64,000 nucleotides of DNA from Miscanthus floridulus. Its lineage: Eukaryota > Streptophyta > Magnoliopsida > Poales > Poaceae. The position numbers and the translations under genes were made by a program. The notes beneath the pieces were generated by a model, which made no database searches, had not been told where the DNA came from, and saw only the letters and a list, made by a program, of their open reading frames with translations. The stretch spans positions 54,866,852 through 54,930,851 of the forward strand of contig NC_089584.1 in NCBI RefSeq assembly GCF_019320115.1. The letters run 5' to 3'. Of the stretch, positions 55,560 to 64,000 are shown one piece after another (positions within the stretch are counted from its first letter, which is position 1; each line of letters opens with the position of its first letter).

Positions 55560-58500
55560 CTATTGGCTGGTCGGGGCATGAGGCACCTGCAGCTCGCTGG
55601 TCCTGACATCATGCAAGGGTCTCGGGGACTCTGGCACTGATCGAGCCGAAGAAGATGGCCCCGCCGATGCCTGGCTGGTCGAGATCACAGGCTTCGCTGG
55701 TTGGCTTGAAAATGACGGTGCTACCAGCTGACTTATTGATGGCGTTCCTTGTACGGGTGTTGTCGCACCTCCACACAGGTTAATATCGCCAATTATTTTC
55801 GGCGACAAGTCCAGCTGGGTCATCCGTAGCTCCTCAAACTTGTCTGGATCTACCTCCTTCGGGTATCCAGCCTCCAGGCGCTTGAGATCCATCAAGGGGT
55901 AGTGAGCACGTACCATGCTTAGCACATGTGCGCCTATGTACTCTCCCGCCTCCTTCATGAACTCCTGGAACCATCCCCATGCCCTTTGGCATCTCTCGAT
56001 CAATCCCAGCTGCGGTGTCCTTGGCACATCTTCTGCTAGCGCCGGATCGATGAGGTTAAGGACTAGCAAAATGCCCTTTGCCACCTCCTGGCACCGGCTT
56101 CTCTAGGTGTCACGGTCCTTGGTGATCTCTTGGCATTGCGCCTTCCAGTCGTCACGGTCTTGCATCACGGCCTCCAGATGCTTCTTTGCATTGATTTTTA
56201 TAACTACAAAACGCACATGCTATTAAGACAATAGACCACTATAAACTATGGTAGGCGACAAAAATGAGCAAAGGCGGTTAGACAACTTACTTTTCACCTC
56301 CTCTGTCATCTTGGTCGTGTGGTCCCAGAGATGCGACTGGTCTTATGCCAGTTTTCTGTTGTCCTCTTTCAGGCGATCACACTCCACGACCGCACAACTG
56401 TTCTCCTCTCGAAGACGGATCACTTTAGCTTCTAAGCCTGCACTACAGTTGTTACTACCAACAACGCAACAGCACTTGTCAGTGGTCGGTATGATAAAAT
56501 GGCTACTTACTTGTCCTTTCCTGCTCTTTATTACTGAGCTGGATGACCAGGTTCTGGTTCTAGGACTCTTGCATCGTCTTTTCATGGCTTGGCGGCTTCA
56601 AGTCACTAGGCACAAGCGTTCCACCTCCGTCGTCAGCTCCTTGTTGCTTGCAACGATCCCCTCGATCTGGTCGAAGCATTTCTTATGGTACCTTGCGGTC
56701 TTCATTAAGTCCTATGTGCAGATAGCTAAGTAAGACAACTATGACTAAACACCAAGACCAGGGGGTGAAGCAAAGCTTACATGCACCTCCATCACAAGCT
56801 ATTTCGTCGCCCGTTCAACTTTCTTGGTTTCTTCGACCTCCGAGATTTCCTCATAGACAACCCATTGGTCGTTCTGCCAACATGACACATACACATGTTG
56901 TCGCTTGTCTTGTGGATGGCCCAGGACCTCCTCCACCTCGTCCACTTTGGGATCTTCTTCGGGGTACTAGTGCTGGCCCGACATCGGCAGCATCTGTAAT
57001 CACCATAGCCTTCCCATGAGTTGTGGTGTCGGTAAATGTGGGCTGTGCTCTCATCTCCTGCCACTGCTCCTCGGATCTGCTCCATCACCATCCATGCTAA
57101 GGTGTTGCCCTCAGCGGGTTTAGCGCTCGGAGCACTTATGTCCAGCTTGGCTGGTCCCTCGACCACCTGCTCGGGGACTATTGTCTGATTGCTCGCTTGC
57201 TGAGGCCCCGATGGATCTTCTACTATGGCTTCCTCGGTGGTCGGCTGCTGGGTAGTCTGCTCTGAACTTATTGGCGGAGCCATGTTACTTCCGGCTAGCT
57301 GGTCCGGACATTCTATGGACACCGAACTAGTACAACCAAGATAAGTTCAGAAGACAATCATATTCAATGCAAATTGCTAACTAACATCAAGGTTACAAAT
57401 ACTTACATGTTGGAAGCGCGGAATGATGTTGCGAAGGTGCGTCTCTTCGGCCATACTTGCTCCACGTGCTGAGCGGATGACTCCTGGTCTCCCTCTACAT
57501 CCAGCACTGTTGCTGGGCCTTGGTGCTCGACTCCTCCGCTGCTTGTCCTTCGTGCTGCAGTGGTCGGTGGCGTGCTCGGTTGAGTTGTCGCTCCCATCGC
57601 TAGTCGCATTCCTTGCTTAGATACTCCTGAGGTCGACCCAGCTGCATCCTTCACCACCGTCGGCAATGTGGGTCCCATAGGCGTGGAGGACCCACCTTGC
57701 TTCATCGACTCCAGTTGCTTCCTCCTTTTTCGAGGGATAAGCTGAAAGGTGTTTGCATCTTCTCCCTCTTCTACGCCATCGTCCGGCCAGGCAAAAATTG
57801 CCTGCCGATGCTTGCCAGCCGAGTTCTCCTCCGGGTCCCCCTTGGGCTCATTGATATTTAGCACCCCCTGGTGAGCAGGGTGGTTACTGATCTCTTCTTC
57901 GACTATTTGGGGCAGCCGGCCGCTTACTAGCAGCTTTGGCTGCTGCCTCCTCTCTAGCTCCGAGCACTGCCCAGTCGACGTCCTCGTCCTCGATCTCGAC
58001 GCTGGTCTAGGTAGTGGGATCAGCTCCTTGTGGCCACTCTACTCCAGGGGGTGGCGACACAAACACTGTCGCTCTATCCTGACCATTAACCTAGGTAACA
58101 AAAGGGAGTGAACACAGTAAGTTTCCACTATCTTACCACAATATAAGACTATGGTACAAGGCAAGACGAGTTACCTTTGGGGGAGGTCGGGCAAGCTTGA
58201 AAACATGCTCGATGTCGCTCAATCTGGCATAATTTGGATCGGCTAAGTTAAATAGCTCGCCAATTCTGGCTTTGACTTCGATTTTGTCAAGCGCCCCCTG
58301 CCTCGTCCTCGTCGGGTTCGCGCTCCCTTGATACTCATAGCCAGGATGTACCCTCCTCTGGCAGGGCTGGATCCATTGGCTGATGAAGCTCCCGACCACG
58401 CTCGGACCATCTAGTTTTTTCCATGGGATCATTCCAAATATTTCTGGAATCTGTTCCAGGTGCTCGAGCTTCTCTAACCAGCTCGTCCTCTTCACCGGAA

Positions 58501-59058
58501 TGTAGCCCATGTCGCACAGCGTGATCGTGTTTGGCTCTTCGCGGATGTAGAACCATTTCTTGTACCAGTCGTCGAGCGACGTGTTCCATGGGCAGTGTAG
58601 GTACTGGGCTTTCATGCCGTCATGGAGGTTGAGGTACACACCCCTAGCTATCTTTGAACCACCGCTTCCTTTCTTCCACAGACAGAAAAGATGGCGGAAA
58701 AATCGAAATGGGGCTAGAAGCGGCCATATACTTCATAGAGATGTATAAAAGTGGCGACAAGGAGGATCGAGTTGGGATGCAGATTGCAAATCCCAATCTC
58801 ATAGTAAAGACAGAGCCCATAAAGAAACGGATGTACCGGAACCCCAAATCCCCATTTAAAGAAATCCTCAAACACCACAATCTCACCTAGTTATGGATCG
58901 GGGTACCCCTCGCCCTCCGGCGCACGCCATCCTACGAGCTCCTTGTTGTGGAGTACCCCCATGGTGACGAGGTCTTCAATGGTCTGCTCATTGCTTTTTG
59001 ATTTCCACCATTCCTTCACCATGACCCCTGCTTTCTTCTGCGCATCACTTTTTGCCAT
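55560..59058 (-). pseudogene. Spliced antisense gene of element C, copy 2
   Basis: Same six-exon model as 19507-23005, with ATG 59058 (MAKSDAQKK). The five GT-AG intron borders are retained. Exon 1 differs by scattered changes (WWKSKSNEQTIEDLVTMGVLHNKELVGW), while the block at 58158-58597 is identical to copy 1. The middle part is more open here than in copy 1 (57403-57864 is one 153-codon frame), but a one-base insertion near 57075 and the shared stop after EAYGRF-like codons near 58713 remain. A loss of two bases near 58116/58151 lies in intron sequence or its edge. Confidence 0.7.
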
Positions 59059-59281
59059 GACTCTAGCCTTGCTGGTGAACGGGGAAATGGAGGCGGATTG
59101 ATGAATGGTGATTTTGGATGTATTAGGGTTGGCGAGAGGAAGAAGAAAGCTGCAGTTGCGAATGGCAATGGGGTTCAATAAATAGTAACTTACCTATCCT
59201 ATACTGTATTTAACCCAAGAGTTATGTTGTGTCGTCTGCCCGGGATTCTTGGGAGACATGCACACGCACTATAGACGGTTG

Positions 59282-59289
59282 TTTTTATA
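59282..59289 (-). promoter_or_regulatory. TATA box for the antisense gene, copy 2
   Basis: TATAAAAA on the minus strand, as at 23229-23236. Confidence 0.45.
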
Positions 59290-59531
59290 GCCTCGAGATC
59301 TACGCCAATATATGCGCCTCTTCGTTGCAAGTGTGGGAGGGCCCACGCTGATGCACCTACTGACAGGTGCCACGCAACTGTTTGCTTGACAAGACAAAAA
59401 GGCAGTATGACATGCTATACCCATCTACTTTTTTGACCAGACGTGTTAGATTGGACTTGACAGAACAAGTAAATAAATAAATACATAAAATAATAGTACA
59501 AGTGGCATATGGTTTTTTTTCCACACTTCTT

Positions 59532-59713
59532 GTGCTCGGGGATTGTCGCGACTATTCTTGTGCTCGGGGACTGTCCATACCACCATCGTGCTCGGGAACT
59601 GTCTAGACCACCATCGTGCTCGGGGACTGTTTCGACCACTCTCGTGCTCGGGGACTGTTCCAACCACTCTCGTGCTCGAGGACTGCACCGACCACTCTAC
59701 GACCATTGCTCGG
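59532..59713 (+). repeat. 28-bp tandem array, copy 2
   Basis: Six units at 59532, 59560, 59588, 59616, 59644 and 59672, without visible difference from 23479-23660. Confidence 0.75.
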
Positions 59714-60321
59714 AGACCTCTCTCCTCGGCTACATGTGATTTGTACTCACATATAGTTGAGAGGCATTTATTTTTTCTCACTTAGACCTTGCTACAAGGC
59801 TGATACCTCGCCTTCCAGCAAGCTCAGGGACTACATCGGTACGATGCACCTGCCGGGGCATCTCGTATCGCTTGTACGACGATTAGATTTTCAACTTAAT
59901 TGGGAATTCTTTTAAGACCCTGGCACCATGTGCTTGCATCACCTACTACTAGGCTCAGGGACTAAGTGGGCACCCTTCACCTAGCGGTGAATGTGCTTAT
60001 TTTATCGACCCCTACGCTCTAACTGTTGGCCATAACTGCTACTATACAAGGGTCACTTACATTTCTTTTTAGAAATACAAGTGGGCACACTTTATCAGGA
60101 AAGAAATCTTTTTCTTTTTTCTTTAGAGCACCATGCATTCTTCAGACAACCGGAATCTTTGGCTATAATCGTGGTCTACTGCTGTCTATTCTGACTAGAA
60201 TGCTGGCACATTCGCTTGGTTAATGTTTCAACCAGTTGGAGATGACATAAAGACGGATCGCATTAGCCAAAGGAGATCGAACGACGTGTCGCAGCATAAT
60301 ACATGGTGCTCGAGGACTAGC

Positions 60322-60790
60322 TATGGGGTATTAACCCCTATACCCTTATGGCTAGGATTGGGTCGACCCAGACCAGGGGGTTTGGCCCACTAGAAGACGA
60401 CGCGTGACCCGGCCAATCTGCTCGGAGTCCCGCGCAAGGAATCAAGGCAGACTTGGAGATCAAGCAAGATCCTAGTCGGTTAGAATAGGAATCCTTATCC
60501 GGCCACCTATGACAATTGTAACCGGGTAGGATTAGTTTCTAGATCTGTAACCCTGCTCCCCAGACCATATAAGGCGGGCAGGGGACCCCTCTAAAAACAT
60601 CTCTCATTGACATACAACAATACAATCAGACGCAGGACGTAGGTATTACGCCTTCATGGCGGCCGAACCTGGATAAAACCTTGTGTTTGTCTTGCGTCAC
60701 CATCTTGTTTGTAGCTTGCACATCTGTCTGCCGATAATCTACTACCTTGGGCATACCCCTAGGTAGACTGCCGACCATATTTCGTCGACA
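60322..60790 (+). repeat. 3' LTR of element C, copy 2
   Basis: Ends GTCGACA followed by CATGC (60791-60795). Identical by eye to 24269-24737. Confidence 0.85.
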
Positions 60791-60795
60791 CATGC

Positions 60796-62478
60796 TTAAA
60801 ATCTTTTAACATTCTTAAGAAAGCACTCATCTCTGCACCAATCATTAAACCCCCCGATTAGTCATTACCTTTTGAAATTATGTGTGATGCTAGTGATTAT
60901 GCTGTGGGGGCAGTTTTGGGACAAACAAAAGATAAAAAGCATCATGCAATTGCTTATGCTAGCAAAACTCTCATAGGACCTCAACTTAATTTGCAACAAC
61001 TGAAAAAGAACTCCTGACTGTTGTTTTTGTTATTGATAAGTTTAGATCTTACTTAGTAGGAGCTATGGTGATTGTTTATATTGATCATGCTTCTTTGAAA
61101 TACTTGCTCACTAAGAAAGATGCTAAACCTAGATTAATAAGATGGATTTTGTTACTCTAAGAATTTGAGAATTTATAGGAACTGCCCATCAATGATTCAC
61201 TGTGGGACGACATGCTCTTCAAAGTCACAAAATCTGACCCCTAGGTACGCAAATATTATTAATTTTATGGTTGCAGGTTATGTACCACTAGGGGAAAACA
61301 AAAGAAAGCTCATCTATGAAAGTCATCTTCACATATGGGATGAACCATACCTCTTCAGAGTCTACTCTAGACGGCCTGCTTAGAAGATGTGTATCGGTAG
61401 AGGAAGGCATCAACATCATCGAGCGATGCCTACTCATCACCATATGGAGGACATTATGGTGCATTCCGCACTCATTTGAAGATCTGGCAAAGTGGATTCT
61501 TCTGGCCAACCATGTATGAAGACATGAAGGACTTCATTCCGAAGATGTGGAGCGTGTCAAAGGCACAAGAATATCAATTCAAGAGATGCCATGCCACTCA
61601 CCAACAACCTTCATATCGAGCTCTTCAATGTTTGAGGAATCGATTACATGAGACCTTTTCTGAAGTCAAAGAACTATGAATACATCTTGGTGGCAGTTGA
61701 TTATGTCTCCAAGTGGGTTGAAGCCATGCCATGTAGAACAGTCGATGCTAAGAACTCCAAAAAATGTTTGAAGAGACAATATTTCTAAGATTCGGAGTTC
61801 CGAGGATGGTGATCAGTGATGGAGGCACTCACTTCACTGATAAGAATTTTCACAATTACTAGTCAAAACATGGGATCCATCATAATGTCGCTACTCCATA
61901 CCACCCTCAAACAAGTGGCCAAGCAGAAACATCAAATAAACAAATCAAGAACATTCTGCAAAAGACGGTCAATGAGATGGGGACTACATGGAAGGATAGA
62001 CTACCCAATGCACTATGGGCTTATAGAACAGCTTATAAAACACCACTCAGGATGTCACTATATCAACTTATCTATGGGAAAACCTATCATCTACCTATGG
62101 AGCTAGATTTCAAGGCTCACTAGGGCTTTCAAGCGATGGAACATGGACTTTGAAGCCGCTAGAACCAAGAGGAAGATGCAACTCTCTGAACTTGATGAAT
62201 GGCATGAAAAAGCATATCATAACGCCAAGATTTACAAAGAGAGAATGAAGAGATGGCATGACAAGAGGATCAAGAAGAAGGAGTTCGCCCCTAGATATAA
62301 GGTATTACTTTTTAATTCCAGGGTAAAATTATTAGGGCATGGAAAACTTCAAAGCAAATGGGAAGGATCATTCAAGGTGATAAGCACTTCATCACATGGA
62401 GTGGTAACACTTCAAAATGATGAAGGTACGTTATTCAAGGTAAATGGCCTAGTGTCTCAAGATCTGTCTAGAGCCTAA
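60796..62478 (+). pseudogene. pol: RNase H and integrase of element A, copy 2
   Basis: As 24743-26420. Single-base insertions near 61243, 61369, 61431 and 61540 break the zinc finger region that is open in copy 1. In contrast, the C-terminus is open to TAA 62476-62478 and reads [23 protein letters not shown] and LFKVNG, the GPF/SWEGPF-like tail of gypsy integrases, which is frameshifted in copy 1. The correct ancestral frame is thus split between the copies. Confidence 0.8.
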
Positions 62479-62635
62479 AAACCACCTGAGGATTTCGATG
62501 AGGTAGATTTTCTGATTTTACCATAGATTTACACCTCTGGCATCCTCTTTATGTTTTGTAACATGAAAATATACTTTTCAAGATTAGATAGGGATTAGAA
62601 ACCGCCACGAGAAAAACCCACGCATGAAGATGATG

Positions 62636-62836
62636 TGTGGGGCTGACTAGGCCCCACCTATAGGACGGTCGGCCCACTTGTCATCCGCCTCGCGCTCAGG
62701 TTGATTCTCTGCATGTCTTCTAGATCCTTCCTCTCCGCAATCCCACAGTTTTTCAACGGCATTCGGTTTTTCCTCGTTACGAGACCTCTTATGGATAGAT
62801 CTTGACCCCTGCTACAAGTTGTTCCCCCCTATATAA
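62636..62836 (+). promoter_or_regulatory. Internal promoter candidate in element A, copy 2
   Basis: TATATAA at 62830-62836, 86 bases before ATG 62922, with the GGCC-rich motif upstream (62638-62675). Same layout as at 26579-26770, with some one-base insertions. Confidence 0.45.
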
Positions 62837-62921
62837 GAGAGCCCCTACCTACCTCCATAACCATCCCATCAAAGCCTCCTCTCTCCAACAAGCAGCAAAG
62901 CTCTCCTCCTCTCTAGTTCCC

Positions 62922-63499
62922 ATGGCCAACAAAGAGATCGTCCCCCTATGGTTTTGATCTAAACAAGAAGCTCGACGCGCTTGTGCTGAGCATCAGTTCC
63001 TCCAGAGATCACCCCCATTTGCTCAAGCCACTCTTACTTTGCCCAAGCTATCCGTCGCCCGGTGATCAGCTCCACCGCCGCCATGCCCACTTCTTGAAGG
63101 CAAGCCATGCCAACAAGTGCCTCATCTAGATGTCTAGAAGCTAATCATGGTGATGAAGGAGATCAATGTCCTTCCTCTAAAGGGACATGAGGTGCTGACT
63201 GAAGTCAAGACCAACCAGTTTGGAGACTGTCACATGTGCAAAATACAAGTCAGGTCATACCCCTGCTTGAGCATATACGGAGTTTGCGTTATGTCCGAAT
63301 TAGATCAAGGTTGTTCCACCGAAGGAGAAGAAGAGGAAGGCACCATCAACTCTCCTACAAAATGATGAAAAGCATCCACGGATGACCATTGCCCTTTTAG
63401 AGAAGAAGAAGATTGAAGATCTAAGCTGATGTTATCTATACCTTAGAACAGAGGATTGACAAAGAACACGTGTATCGTAGAGTCTACAACACAATTTAA
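62922..63499 (+). pseudogene. Extra sense ORF of element A, copy 2
   Basis: As 26855-27424, but single-base insertions near 62945, 62996, 63070, 63227, 63252 and 63426 break the frame. The first eight codons (MANKEIVP) and the stretch 63147-63225 (MKEINVLPLKGHEVLTEVK) remain readable. The in-frame TAG of copy 1 (27065) is also present. Confidence 0.5.
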
Positions 63500-63684
63500 A
63501 CACTTTGAATCATTTTGTTGCTAAGATGAGGAAGTGAGAATTAGGTAGTTAATAATAAGGCATGAGTGGTTAGTTCAAGTGTTTAAAGATAGTATGTTTA
63601 GGTTACTCACTTAGCTTAGATTGTTAGAGTGACTGAAGTTTGTGTTTAGGTTGGTTTGTGTACTAAAGTGCCTTATGATGGAGT

Positions 63685-64000
63685 TGAAGGGACCATGACG
63701 CCTAAGAGGGGGGGGCTGAATTAGGCAACTTAAAATTCTAACTCTAAACTATGGCCTCTTTTTCTACCCTTAGCAAAACCTATGCAAAAGATAAACTATC
63801 TAAATGTGCAACTACGGTTTTGCTAATGTGTTGCTATCTCTACCGCAAAACTAGTAATGTAATCAATGTAAATGCGGAAGCTAAAGAGCAAGGTAGAGAT
63901 ATGCAAACTCCCATCGACGACTCTGGTATTTTTACCGAGGTATCAAGAAGCGTGCAAGCTTCCCCCTAGTACTCGTTGGAGCCCCTCGCAAGGGCCAAGC
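63685..64000 (-). mobile_element. Element D, copy 2, first 316 bases of left LTR
   Basis: TGAAGGGACC after GGAGT (63680-63684), as at 27610. Cut by the window end. One of two near-duplicate 'ccctcgcaaggaat' units present in copy 1 is missing near 63987. Confidence 0.8.

Larger units (their letters stand above)
47969..60790 (+). mobile_element. Element C, second copy
   Basis: Same site and same CATGC duplication (47964-47968; 60791-60795) as 11935-24737. The 5' LTR, gag and protease are clearly diverged from copy 1, while the integrase, much of the antisense gene, the tandem array and the 3' LTR show long runs without any difference. Confidence 0.88.
40401..64000 (+). repeat. Direct duplication, copy 2 (incomplete in window)
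   Basis: Equivalent to 4349 to about 27950. Offset 36052-36053 until about 25190, growing to 36075 through small insertions. It ends at the window edge inside the left LTR of D. Compared with copy 1, some blocks show no difference by eye, others several percent, and some tracts are rich in one-base insertions (41390-44160, 51830-52690, 61240-63440). Confidence 0.85.
40748..64000 (+). mobile_element. Element A, second copy (3' part outside window)
   Basis: The LTR starts TGTTGATGG after GTCCT (40743-40747), preserving the canonical TG that copy 1 has lost (TATTGACGG). The nested elements B, C and D are at the same sites as in copy 1, so the copies derive from one nest and not from independent insertions. 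Confidence 0.8.

Noticed and set aside
1..64000. tRNA, rRNA or other structural RNA genes
   Set aside because: No tRNA box A/box B pair or rRNA segment was recognised; the tRNA-like strings are primer binding sites.

Overview
This window looks like a silenced, repeat-rich stretch of a grass (Poaceae) nuclear genome. It has no operons, the coding sequence is intron-bearing or decayed, LTR retrotransposons are nested in one another, and an antisense ORF of the grass Tat/RIRE2 type and an F-box pseudogene are present. A panicoid grass of the sugarcane/sorghum type is my guess; the sequence alone does not prove the species. I see no intact cellular gene.

Layout. 1-4689 is old flanking DNA: a partial unknown ORF, a MITE-like hairpin, and a minus-strand transposon-associated pseudogene with three 33-residue repeats. 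From 4695 to 36749 lies one composite, 'element A', an Athila-like Ty3/gypsy element flanked by the 5-bp duplication GTCCT. Three younger events sit inside it. (1) 'Element B', a sister family with a tRNA-Asp primer site, inserted in A's 5' LTR (5739 on). A deletion then fused B's 3' UTR to the middle of A's reverse transcriptase at about 11310. (2) 'Element C', a 12.8-kb Tat/RIRE2-like gypsy element (11935-24737, duplication CATGC), interrupts A's pol. It carries gag-pol, two RNase H domains, and a convergent antisense gene with five predicted introns and its own TATA box. (3) 'Element D' (27610-33926, minus strand, duplication GGAGT) is a Copia/SIRE-like element with gag but no pol. Behind its integrase, A has a further sense ORF with its own TATA box, preceded by a GC-rich motif also found in A's LTR promoter.

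36755-40400 is flanking DNA again: an acidic frameshifted ORF, a minus-strand F-box pseudogene and a foldback element. At 40401 the sequence jumps back to position 4349 and repeats the whole nest in direct orientation (offset 36052-36075) until the window ends inside the second copy of D.

How the parts relate. The gag, protease, RT, RNase H and integrase segments are parts of retrotransposon polyproteins. Nearly all are broken by stops or frameshifts, so none looks autonomous now. The two 36-kb copies form a mosaic: some blocks show no difference by eye (for example about 18030-20530 and 23003-25188), while others differ by several percent (about 36 of 470 positions in the 5' LTRs of C). Copy 2 also has tracts rich in single-base insertions. 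The duplication may be real with gene conversion, or it may be an assembly of two haplotypes; long reads across 40401 would decide.
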